Shown here piece after piece: positions 24,356 through 33,700 of a stretch of DNA of 64,000 bases. Made by a program: the position numbers and the translations under genes. The stretch comes from G963691835 sp963691835. GTDB taxonomy: Bacteria > Pseudomonadota > Alphaproteobacteria > Thalassobaculales > Thalassobaculaceae. The notes below the pieces were generated by a model. That model was given only the letters and a program-made list of their open reading frames with translations, ran no database searches and had not been told where the DNA came from. The number at the start of each line of letters is the position of its first letter. The first letter of the stretch is position 1. Where the stretch lies: positions 620,001 to 684,000 of the forward strand of contig OY829383.1 in NCBI GenBank assembly GCA_963691835.1, in the 5' to 3' direction.

Positions 24356-26104
24356 ATGGAGCTACTGCTGACACGCCTGACCCGCCGACCCAAAGGCGGT
24401 ATCGCCCGGAAAGACGAGGAGATCTCGGCTGACGTCGTGTCCATCGGCCGGGGAACTGACAACGAAATCTTCCTGGACGACCCTCGTGTGCCGCTGCAGA
24501 CCGCGCGCCTCCATTTCCGGTCCGGTCAGATCTTCTTGGAGTCGAGCACCCATGATTTCCGGGTGAACGGCGTCACGGGCCGCCAGTCCACGCTTTCCAC
24601 CGGCGATGTCGTGACCCTCGGTCCCTACGAGATGACGATCGTGGAGGCACCGGACGGCAAGGACGTCTCGCTAACCGTCGAGCACAAGGAGCCGATGGGC
24701 GATGACACCCGGTCGCTGATTGATCGCTCGACGCTGTCTTTGCAGGCAGCGGGCCTGAGGAAGCGGCGTTGGGCGTGGGGTTTTTCCCTCGTGATTCTGG
24801 CGGCTTTCCTTGTCGCGCCTATCGCCATGGGCTTTCTCCGGTCACCTGCGGCGGTTTCCGGACCGCAGGGCATGACCGACCGGACGATGTTGGCGGACAT
24901 CTCGTGGAAGTCAGGCGAGATGCTTGCAAGCCACGAGTACTTCAAGAACGACTGCCAAGCCTGCCATGTGGACGCTTTCATCATGGTGCAGAACGAGGCC
25001 TGCATCGCCTGTCACCAGAAGCAGGGCCACCACTACGACACGGCCGTCTTCTCCCAGGAGGAGGATGATTGGACCCGGTGCGCATCCTGCCACAAGGACC
25101 ACCAGGGGCCTGCGCCGCGCCACGCCAGCCGTCAGGCGATCTGCGTGGACTGCCACGAAGGACTGGCGGACGACTGGCCAACAACCAAACTCGCGGATGT
25201 CGAGGATTTCAGCGATCACCCGCAGTTCCGCCCCTCGGTGATGACGAGCCCACCGAACAAGACCGTCACGCGGATCAGCCTCGACGACAATCCGAAAGAG
25301 ATCTCGAACCTCAAATTCCCGCACAAGCTCCACATGGATCCGACAAAGATGCGGACACCGGACCGGGGCACGGTGAAGTTGGAATGCGCGGACTGCCACG
25401 TCACCGACGTTGCCGGCCAACTGATGGAGCCGATCCAGATGGAGGTGCACTGCATCGAGTGCCACCAACTGGACTTCGACAAGACCGCACCGACCCGCGT
25501 GGTCACCCACGGCAAACCCGACCGGGTGTACAGCGAGCTTCTCGACTTCTACTCGGGCCGCGCGCTCGAAGGCGGGGTTCCGGACGTGACCGCACCCGCC
25601 GTCGTCCGCCGCCGTCCCGGCACGCCGCTGCCGGAAGCCTCCCGGCCGGAAGCGTTCGCCTGGGCAAAAAGCAAAGCGGATGAGACGGCGGTCTACATGT
25701 TCTCCGTCGCGCGTTGCGGTCAGTGCCACTACGTCGACAAGGGCACAGCGGGCGATGCCCGGCCGGATCTCTGGACCGTGCAGCCCGTCGCCACGACGGT
25801 CAGGTGGCAGCCGAAATCGGTGTTCAGTCACACAAGCCACAAGGATATGGCCTGCGAAGACTGTCACGCGGCGACCCAGTCGGAAGAGTCGTCCGACGTG
25901 CTGCTGCCGAAAATCGATAACTGCCAGCAGTGCCACGCCGGCGAAGGCGCCAGCGCCAAGGTCGCCAGCACCTGCATTTCCTGTCACGTTTATCACCAGC
26001 CCGGATTGACGCCGATGGGCGGCGAGACGGCCGGCCTTCCGCCGCTGCCCTCCGCCTTCCACGGTCTGGCGATGAGCGGGCGTGGTGAGGAGGCGAAGGA
26101 ATGA
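24356..26104 (+). CDS. FHA domain-TM-decaheme cytochrome c
   Basis: A 582-residue protein. Residues about 1-100 form a cytoplasmic FHA-like domain (VSIGRGTDNEIFLDDPRV), followed by a basic stop and one membrane helix at about 139-161, then a periplasmic region with ten CXXCH motifs (CQAC, CIAC, CASC, CVDC, CADC, CIEC, CGQC, CEDC, CQQC, CISC, each followed by His). Heme binding pattern and spacing resemble cytochrome c3/NapC-NirT-type multiheme proteins. In the FHA domain the Ser-xx-His that contacts phosphothreonine is replaced (VPLQTARLHF), so phosphopeptide binding may be lost. ATG 24356 follows the previous stop by 7 bases with a GAGGGGG ribosome site; a longer frame from 24320 overlaps the upstream gene. 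Confidence 0.9.
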   Translation: MELLLTRLTRRPKGGIARKDEEISADVVSIGRGTDNEIFLDDPRVPLQTARLHFRSGQIFLESSTHDFRVNGVTGRQSTLSTGDVVTLGPYEMTIVEAPDGKDVSLTVEHKEPMGDDTRSLIDRSTLSLQAAGLRKRRWAWGFSLVILAAFLVAPIAMGFLRSPAAVSGPQGMTDRTMLADISWKSGEMLASHEYFKNDCQACHVDAFIMVQNEACIACHQKQGHHYDTAVFSQEEDDWTRCASCHKDHQGPAPRHASRQAICVDCHEGLADDWPTTKLADVEDFSDHPQFRPSVMTSPPNKTVTRISLDDNPKEISNLKFPHKLHMDPTKMRTPDRGTVKLECADCHVTDVAGQLMEPIQMEVHCIECHQLDFDKTAPTRVVTHGKPDRVYSELLDFYSGRALEGGVPDVTAPAVVRRRPGTPLPEASRPEAFAWAKSKADETAVYMFSVARCGQCHYVDKGTAGDARPDLWTVQPVATTVRWQPKSVFSHTSHKDMACEDCHAATQSEESSDVLLPKIDNCQQCHAGEGASAKVASTCISCHVYHQPGLTPMGGETAGLPPLPSAFHGLAMSGRGEEAKE

Positions 26105-26556
26105 TGGGGCCGGTGACGTCGCGGCGGCATGTCCTGGGTGGCGGGCTTGCCACGCTTGCCCTCGCGGCGTTTGGACGGCCCGCACGGGCGGCGGCACAGT
26201 TGACCACGTCGGGAACCTTCCTCGGGCAATTCCGGATGGATGCATCGTCCGTGACGCTGGACTGGCGGGTCTCGCTCGCAGGCGATGTCCCGGAGCAGAC
26301 CCATGTCTCCGCACATACCCAGATCGGAAAGCGGTACCAGCGCACGAACGAGGGGTTCTGGATTCCGTGGGACGGCAAGCTCTTCACGCTGGTCGACAAC
26401 AACCGTCCGGTGGAAAGCGACACGGTCGAGTTCAAGATCTTCGCGGATGAGGATCTGTCGGATGAGGTTTTCCCGATCCGCATCGTGATCGGCTACGACA
26501 TCGGCGGGGACTTCAAGTTTGGTACGATCGAACTCTTCGACTCGACGGGAACCTAG
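26101..26556 (+). CDS. Tat-exported small beta-rich protein, function unknown
   Basis: A 151-residue protein with a twin-arginine signal (SRRHVLGGGLATLALAAFG, cleavage near ARA-A at about residue 30). The mature part is about 120 residues, strongly beta in pattern, with alternating hydrophobics and several Trp/Phe (TLDWRVSL, FWIPWDGKLFTL, VEFKIFADEDL), compatible with an Ig-like or lipocalin-like sandwich. There is no cysteine or heme motif. Tat export suggests folding or cofactor insertion in the cytoplasm. The ATG overlaps the decaheme gene stop (ATGA). Confidence 0.7.
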   Translation: MMGPVTSRRHVLGGGLATLALAAFGRPARAAAQLTTSGTFLGQFRMDASSVTLDWRVSLAGDVPEQTHVSAHTQIGKRYQRTNEGFWIPWDGKLFTLVDNNRPVESDTVEFKIFADEDLSDEVFPIRIVIGYDIGGDFKFGTIELFDSTGT

Positions 26557-26559
26557 GTG

Positions 26560-28539
26560 ATGCGGCGTCTCCCGAGCATTCGCGGACTTCTGGCAGGCGC
26601 GGTTTTGGGCGTCTCCCTGACTTTGGCACCCTGGAGCGGCGCCCAAGCGTCGGAATCGCTTACCGTCGACGAAGTGAAACAGGTCATCGCTCAGGCCGTC
26701 CAGGAAGCTCAGGCAAGAGGCGTGTTCGCCTCGATCGCGGTGTCCGACCGGGTCGGGAACATACTTGGGCTGTATGAGATGCAGGAGCCGGGCGTCGTGC
26801 TCCGCTTCATGTCCGTGACCTCCGACATTACCAACGCGGGCGGCGCCATCGGCAAGCCCAACATCAACCAAGTGGATCCGGCGGGAAATGCCGTCGACCT
26901 TGGCATCGACGGGCTGTTTGTTCCTTCTGTCACGGGTGCGATCGCGAAAGCGATCACCGGGGCGTATCTGTCTTCAGGCGGCAACGCGTTCACCACACGG
27001 ACCGCCAGTCAGATCATCCAGGAACACTTCAACCCGGGAGAGTTCTTCGCGCCATCGGGTCCGCTTTTCGGGGTGCAATTCAGCCAGCTCCCCTGTTCCG
27101 ACCTCTCCCAGCGGTCAACGTCGGTGACCATTGGGCCGAAACGCTCCCCCCTCGGACTGTCAGGTGACCCGGGGGGATTGCCACTCTACAAAAACGGCCA
27201 AGTCGTCGGCGGCATCGGCGTGATGTCGGACGGCATCTACTCGATCGATTTGCGGATCACGGACGTCGATAACAGCAACGACGAGTTGATTGCCGTCGCC
27301 GGGACATTCGGTTTCACGCCGCCGTCGGACATTCTGGGCAATCGGATCACCGTAGAGGGCAAAACCTTCCGATATACGGACCGGAGTTTTGAGAGCCTTG
27401 TTTCAAGCCCGCCAGCGGCTCCTTCCTTTGACTCCCTCTCCTCTTCTGTTGGTGGGCTCGTCCCTCTCCCGACCTACTTCGACGGCACGATCATCGCCGG
27501 TCAGACCTTTGGAGATGTGGGCTCGGGGATCATTCAGGACACATCGGGCCGGTTCGATCCAACACCTGGCTTCGTCCTGGTGGATGAGACGGGTGCGAAC
27601 CGGTATCCCTCGATCGACGGGACGGAGGGCACGAGCGACGCCCTCACCTCCAACGAAGTTACCATTATCCTGAAGAACGCGCTGCAGGTGGCGACACGTG
27701 CCCGTGCGCAGATCCGGCGGCCGTTGAACAGCCACGCCCAAGTCACGATCTCCGTCGTGGATACAAACGGCGCCATCCTGGGTGTCGTTCGGACCCCGGA
27801 CGGCCCACTCTTCGGGACGGACGTGTCCCTCCAGAAGGCCCGTACCGCCGCGTTCATCTCCAGCCGGACCGCCGGTGACCAGCTCGTCGCGGGCGGACAG
27901 AGCGAGTATGTCAACAATGCCCGGGCCTTCATCGGCCCAACCGCGCTTGCTGACGGCGTGGCCTTCGCTGACCGCTCCGGTGGAAACCTGTCTCGCCCCC
28001 TCTATCCGGACGGGATCGACAACACGCCTCCAGGCCCGTTCAGCCGTCCGATCAGCGAGTTCACGCCGTTCGCGACCGGCCTTCAACTTGATCTGGTCAT
28101 TGGCAATCTGGCCTCACACGTTGTGTTCCTGTGTCAGTCGGCAGGCATCACCTGTCCGCCGCTGGTAACGAGCGTCGACTCGACCGTCACACCGACGGAT
28201 ACGGAAGCCAGTTGCACCTCCGTCCCCACCAGCCCCAGCACCAGCCGCTCGCCGCTTGCGAACGGGATGCAGATCTTCCCGGGGTCGGTGCCGATCTACC
28301 GGGGGGACGCGCTGATCGGTGGCATTGGGATCTCCGGCGACGGCGTCGATCAGGATGATATGATCGCCTTCCTCGGCCTCCACAACGCAGGCGTAGAGTT
28401 GGGGACTGGCGTGGGCAACGCGCCGCTCGCGATCCGGGCGGACAATCTGGTGCCGCAGGGAGCGCGGTTGCGCTACGTGAACTGTCCTTTCACGCCGTTC
28501 ATCGACTCGAACCAGCAAAACGCGTGCGCCGGGAAATGA
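26560..28539 (+). CDS. Exported tandem GlcG/HbpS-like (heme-binding) protein
   Basis: A 659-residue protein with a Sec signal (MRRLPSIRGLLAGAVLGVS... ending near AQAS). Two GlcG/HbpS (DUF336) domains are visible: the first at about residues 28-240 (LTVDEVKQVIAQAVQEAQARG, ISVSDRVGN-like and GGIGVMSDG), the second at about 365-630 (LTSNEVTIILKNALQVATRAR, VVDTNGAILGVVRTPDG, GGIGISGDGVDQDD). HbpS-type proteins bind heme or iron extracellularly; this is a possible role, not proven here. Length is about four times a single-domain homologue. GTG 26557 is a 1-codon longer alternative. It overlaps the beta-barrel gene by ATGA. Confidence 0.8.
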   Translation: MRRLPSIRGLLAGAVLGVSLTLAPWSGAQASESLTVDEVKQVIAQAVQEAQARGVFASIAVSDRVGNILGLYEMQEPGVVLRFMSVTSDITNAGGAIGKPNINQVDPAGNAVDLGIDGLFVPSVTGAIAKAITGAYLSSGGNAFTTRTASQIIQEHFNPGEFFAPSGPLFGVQFSQLPCSDLSQRSTSVTIGPKRSPLGLSGDPGGLPLYKNGQVVGGIGVMSDGIYSIDLRITDVDNSNDELIAVAGTFGFTPPSDILGNRITVEGKTFRYTDRSFESLVSSPPAAPSFDSLSSSVGGLVPLPTYFDGTIIAGQTFGDVGSGIIQDTSGRFDPTPGFVLVDETGANRYPSIDGTEGTSDALTSNEVTIILKNALQVATRARAQIRRPLNSHAQVTISVVDTNGAILGVVRTPDGPLFGTDVSLQKARTAAFISSRTAGDQLVAGGQSEYVNNARAFIGPTALADGVAFADRSGGNLSRPLYPDGIDNTPPGPFSRPISEFTPFATGLQLDLVIGNLASHVVFLCQSAGITCPPLVTSVDSTVTPTDTEASCTSVPTSPSTSRSPLANGMQIFPGSVPIYRGDALIGGIGISGDGVDQDDMIAFLGLHNAGVELGTGVGNAPLAIRADNLVPQGARLRYVNCPFTPFIDSNQQNACAGK

Positions 28540-30686
28540 CGATGCGACGAGCACCCGCCCCGCTGGCCCTGACCCTTGCCGCGCTGTTGAGTGCGGCACC
28601 GGTATGCGCAGAAGACGGGCCGCCAGATCCGGACGTCGGTGGCGCCTCGTACTCGCTCGGTCTGGCAGCCTTCGCGGCATCGCTCTTCGGTGGGTCTTCC
28701 GAGGCTGAGGAAACCGTCGCTAAGGCCCCACAGGCGGCCCCATCGCTGGCCACGCACAGCGACGGTCAGGCTGTGACCGTCCAGAACGGGGTCCGCTCCC
28801 CCATCGGCCAGGACGCGGTCTCCAGAAACTTCTCTCAGCAAGCGACGGCGCCGCGTGTCGAGACAGACAACGCAGCCCCTCTCTCCGAGGCCGTGGCGTC
28901 CACTTCAAAGGATGAGCAGACCTCCAGCGGCTCCTCAATCATTGAAGAAATAGCCCAGGTCATTCAGCGCGGGCGTCCTGGCGCGCCACCCCAGCAGGAG
29001 GTGCCGGAGGCCAAACCGCTTCCGGGGGCGATCCGCCACCGGGCCGATCCGGTTCCCTATTCACGCCGCACGACGAATGAGGACTTCGCACCGATCCCGG
29101 ATCGCTGGCGCCTGATCAACGCCCTGCCGATCATCGCGCAGCCCGACGGCCCCCCGGTCAAATCGCCGGAAAACTTGTTCGACCCTTACAACCGGAACAT
29201 TCTGAAGGGCGACCGGCCCGTATTCGACGATTGGTTCGTGAACCTGCTGGCGATCTCCGACACCATTTTCGAGCCGCGCACCGTCCCAACACCGGTCGGC
29301 ATCCAGTCCTCCCAACGCTCCAACTCCGTGGATCTGTTCGGCGACGCTGACCAATGGGTGTTCAACCAGAACCTCATCCTCAGCTTCCAGGTCATTAAGG
29401 GCAACACGGCCTACAAGCCGCCGGACTATGAGTTCCGTTTCACCCCGGTGATCAACTACAACCGCGCCGAAGTGGAAGAGCTTCGCGTGCTGGAGGCCGA
29501 CCCCCGCCGGGGCTTCGACCGGAGCGATAAGCACATCGGTGTGCAGGAACTGTTCCTCGACATCCACCTGCAAAACGTCTCCGACCGCTACGACTTCGAC
29601 TCCGTCCGGTTCGGCATTCAGCCCTTCTCGACAGACTTCCGCGGGTTCCTGTTCCAGGACAACCAGTTGGGCGTGCGCCTCTTCGGCACCCGCGACAACA
29701 ACATCTTCCAGTACAATCTCGCCTGGTTCCGGAGGATGGAGAAAGACACCAACTCCGGTCTGAACCATATCGACCGGAAACTCCGCGAAGACGACATCTT
29801 CATTGCCAATCTCTTTTGGCAGGACTTCCCGGTTCTGGGTTTCCAGAGCCAAGTCATCGGTGTCTACAACCGCAACCGGGAAGCGGACGACTTCTTCTTC
29901 AACGAGAACGACTTCATCGAACGCCCGTCCTCCTTCGCTGCGGAGCGGGGCCGGAACTACGATGTCGGCTACATAGGCTTCAACGGCGATGGCCACTTCG
30001 GCCGGTTGAACCTGATGACCTCGCTCTACCACGCGTTCGGCAGCGACCGGGACAACACCTTCACCGGCGAGACCGGCAACATTCAGGCGTGGTTCTTCGC
30101 GGCCGAACCATCAATCGACTTCGACTGGATCCGTCTGCGCGGCTCGATGGTCTACGCTTCGGGTGACAAGGATCCCTTCGATGATGAGGAGACGGGCTTC
30201 GACGCGATCTTCGAGAACCCTCAGATCGCGGGCTCGGACACCAACTACTGGATCCGGCAGGCGGTTCCGCTGATCGGCGGTGGCGGCGTGGTGCTGTCGA
30301 ACCGGAACGCGATGCTCCCCGCCCTGCGCGGCTCCAAGGAACACGGCCAGTCCAACTTCAACAACCCAGGCTTCCGTCTGCTGGGTGTCGGCACGGACCT
30401 GGACATTTTGCCGGAGCTCAGGCTGTCCACGAATCTCAACTACATGGAATTCGACGACACCACAGTCCTCGAAGTGGCGCGCAACCAAGGCAATATCAAC
30501 CGCGAGATCGGCTATGACGTCTCCGCGGCGTTGATCTGGCGGCCGCTGTTCACGCAGAACATCGTTTTCCGTCTGTCCGGCGCAGCACTCTTCGCGGGCG
30601 AAGGTTTTCAGGATCTCTATGGCGAGCAGGAGGGAGACGATGACGTCTACTACTCCGTTCTTGCCAATCTCGTGCTGACCTACTGA
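28536..30686 (+). CDS. Outer-membrane beta-barrel (porin-like) protein
   Basis: A 716-residue protein with a signal peptide ending PVCA-E. Residues about 25-165 are Ser/Pro/Ala/Gln-rich and probably disordered. From about residue 190 to the C-terminus there are many amphipathic strands with aromatic girdles (for example FQYNLAWFRR, YDVGYIGFNGDGHFGRLN, RLRGSMVYASGD), and the chain ends LANLVLTY with a terminal Tyr, the usual outer-membrane insertion signal. No heme motif. It sits directly before the decaheme/LVIVD gene, as in porin-cytochrome conduits, where the barrel sheathes a multiheme protein. Start ATG 28536 overlaps the previous stop. Confidence 0.8.
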   Translation: MTMRRAPAPLALTLAALLSAAPVCAEDGPPDPDVGGASYSLGLAAFAASLFGGSSEAEETVAKAPQAAPSLATHSDGQAVTVQNGVRSPIGQDAVSRNFSQQATAPRVETDNAAPLSEAVASTSKDEQTSSGSSIIEEIAQVIQRGRPGAPPQQEVPEAKPLPGAIRHRADPVPYSRRTTNEDFAPIPDRWRLINALPIIAQPDGPPVKSPENLFDPYNRNILKGDRPVFDDWFVNLLAISDTIFEPRTVPTPVGIQSSQRSNSVDLFGDADQWVFNQNLILSFQVIKGNTAYKPPDYEFRFTPVINYNRAEVEELRVLEADPRRGFDRSDKHIGVQELFLDIHLQNVSDRYDFDSVRFGIQPFSTDFRGFLFQDNQLGVRLFGTRDNNIFQYNLAWFRRMEKDTNSGLNHIDRKLREDDIFIANLFWQDFPVLGFQSQVIGVYNRNREADDFFFNENDFIERPSSFAAERGRNYDVGYIGFNGDGHFGRLNLMTSLYHAFGSDRDNTFTGETGNIQAWFFAAEPSIDFDWIRLRGSMVYASGDKDPFDDEETGFDAIFENPQIAGSDTNYWIRQAVPLIGGGGVVLSNRNAMLPALRGSKEHGQSNFNNPGFRLLGVGTDLDILPELRLSTNLNYMEFDDTTVLEVARNQGNINREIGYDVSAALIWRPLFTQNIVFRLSGAALFAGEGFQDLYGEQEGDDDVYYSVLANLVLTY

Positions 30687-30702
30687 GGGGAGGCGAGCGG
30701 CG

Positions 30703-33700
30703 ATGCATCGGACGGAGACAGGCCCCGGCGGAACGACGGCCTTTGTCAGGCGCGCGGCCCTGCCCGCTCTCGCGGCGATATCCCTGATGATCGGGGCGGC
30801 AACGGTTCTGGCGGCCGGACTGGAGACGCCTCAGGAAGTCAGCTATCCGCCGATGGAAATCGCGCCTGCGTGGCAGGACGACGCCCAGGTCATGGCCAAG
30901 AGCGACGGCTGCATGACATGCCACACGAAAACGGATGAGCCCAGCATGCACCGCACCGGCGGGGTCATGCTCGGCTGCGTCGACTGCCATGGTGGCGATA
31001 CGAAGATCACCCGCCCAAGCGGGACCAATCCCGATGATGAGACCTACGTCGCGGCGATGAAGGAAGCCCACGTCAAACCGACCTTGCCGGAGACGTGGCA
31101 CTACCCCTCCAGCGCGAACCCGGAAATCTCCTACACACTGCTCAACAGCGAGGCGCGGGAGTACGTGCGCTTCGTGAACCCCTCGGACTACAGGGTTGCC
31201 GAGGAAGCCTGCGGTGCGTGCCATATGCCGCAGATCCGGGCGGCCAAGAACTCGCTGATGGCGACGGGTGCTATGCTCTGGGGCGGTGCCGCCTACAACA
31301 ACGGCATCCTGCCATACAAGAGCTACGTTCTCGGAGAGGCGTATACCCCGGATGGCGAGCCCGCCGCCATTCAGAGCCCGGTCAAAGTGACCGAGGAGAT
31401 GAAGAAGGCCGGCATCCTCGAAGCGCTCTATCCCCTGCCCGCGTGGGAGGTCATCCCCCCGGCCGATGTTTTCCGGGTGTTCGAGCGGGGTGGCCGGAAC
31501 ATCATCAACCTTTTCCCGGAAATCGCGGTCCCCTCCGTGCTTGGTCAGGTCCAAAGGCTGGAGGAAGGCGGCAGGCCCGATCTCCGGCAGTCAAACCGTG
31601 GCCCGGGCACAGGCCTGCGGATCGCGGTTCCGGTGATCAACGTCACCAAGACCCGGCTCAACGATCCGTTCACATGGTTCATTGGGACGAACGACCAGCC
31701 CGGCGATTTCCGGCACTCCGGCTGTGCATCCTGTCACGTGGTCTACGCCAATGACCGGGAGCCCAGACACTCCGGCCCCTATCACGTCTACGGTAACCAG
31801 GGCTTTACCCAAACCGCCGATCCGACGATCCCGAGAAACGAGTCCGGCCATCCGCTGAAGCACGAGTTCACCAGCGCCATCCCGACCAGCCAGTGCATGA
31901 TCTGCCACATGCACCAGCCGAACATCTTCCTGAACTCCTATCTCGGCTACACCATGTGGGACTACGAGTCCGACGCCCCGCTGATGTTCCCGAAGGAGCA
32001 GAAGTACCCCTCCCATTCCGAGATGTACGAGATCCTCAGTCACAACCCCGAAGAGGCGGCGATCCGCGGCCTCTGGGGCGACCGGGATTTCCTGCAGAAG
32101 GTCTGGACCGACATCAATCCGAAGACGAAGAACACGACCTTCGCCGACTATCACAGCCACGGCTGGAACTTCCGCGCGATCTACAAGAAGGATGAGGCCG
32201 GGAATCTGCTCGACGCCGAGGGCAACATCGTCGACCACGACGACCCCAAGAAGTTCGAGAAGGCGCAGCACATGTACTCGATCCATGCCGAGGTCGGGAT
32301 GCACTGCGTCGACTGCCACTTCGAGCAGGACACACATGGTAATGGCCATCTCTACGGTGAAGTCGCCGACGCGATCGAGATCACGTGCAAGGACTGCCAC
32401 GGCACGGCGGACGCGTACCCGACGCTGAAGACCTCCGGCCCCGCAGCGCCCGGTGACGGCAATGACCTTTCCCTGATGCGGAACTCCGACGGCAGCCGCC
32501 GGTTCGAGTGGCGTGACGGCGCGCTCTATCAGAAGTCCGCACTCTGGCCCGGCCGCGAGTGGAAGATGTCCTTGGTGAAGGACTCGGTCACGCCAGGACA
32601 TGGGGAGTACAACGAGAAGTCCGCGCGGGCGAAGACCGTCAAAGCCGACCCCAACGACATGGCGTGGGGCCCCGGCGTGGCATCCGACGACAGGGCGCAC
32701 CAGGACGACGAGATGGAGTGCTTCACCTGCCATCTTTCGTGGACGACGTCGTGTGCGGGCTGTCACCTGCCGATCCAGGCGAACTGGAAGACGCAACGTC
32801 ACCACTATGAGGGCGGCGAGACGCGGAACTTCGCGACCTACAATCCGCAGGTCGCGCGGGATCAGATGTTCCAGCTCGGCAAGCATTCCACGGTGAAGGG
32901 CAACACGATCGCGCCGGTGCGGTCCTCCTCTGCCCTGCTGTTATCCTCCACCAACATCAACCGGGAACGGATCTACATCCAGCAGCCGCCGATTGCCGCC
33001 AACGGCTTCTCCAGCCAGGCGTTCGCGCCGCACTTCCCACACACGGTCCGCAAGACGGAGACCAAGACCTGCTCCGACTGCCATCTGTCGGATGAAAACG
33101 ACAACAACGCCCGGATGGCGCAGTTGCTGCTGCAGGGGACGAACTTCGTCAACTTCGTCGGCTACAACGCCTGGGTCGGCGGCGACGGGGGGATCGAGGC
33201 TGTCAGGGTGACCGAGTGGGACGAACCCCAGGCCGTCATCGGCAGCTTCCTGCACCGCTATGTGTATCCGGACTGGTACCAGGATCACCTGGACCGGGAC
33301 CGGGAGTTGGCCGAGACCTACACCCATGGCGGCCCCGGCGCGGCGAACTGTCTGATGCTGCGGGGTGAGTATCTGTTCGTCGCCGAAGGCGAGGGCGGCT
33401 TCCAGGCCTATGACGTCGCCAGCATCGCCAACAAGGGCTTCAGCCAGCGGATCATCACCGCACCGTTCTCTCCACTGGGCCATAGCACCCGGGTCAAGAC
33501 GGAGAACGCGACCTGCCTCGCGCTGCCGACCAACCAGAACATCAACCCGGACAAGAACACCAAGTGGATGCAGGAGACGAACCAGGAGCAGCCGTTCCAT
33601 CCGATCTACAACTACGTGGTGGTTACGGACGCGGTGGAAGGTCTGATCCTGTCGAACGTCAACACGCTCGCCGACGCCGAGCCGCGGAACAACTACTTCA

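Noticed and set aside
24911..26314. Minus-strand frame of 467 codons
   Set aside because: Antisense to the decaheme and Tat genes, with His/Arg-rich unnatural composition.
31591..32886. Minus-strand frame of 431 codons
   Set aside because: Antisense to the decaheme/LVIVD gene.
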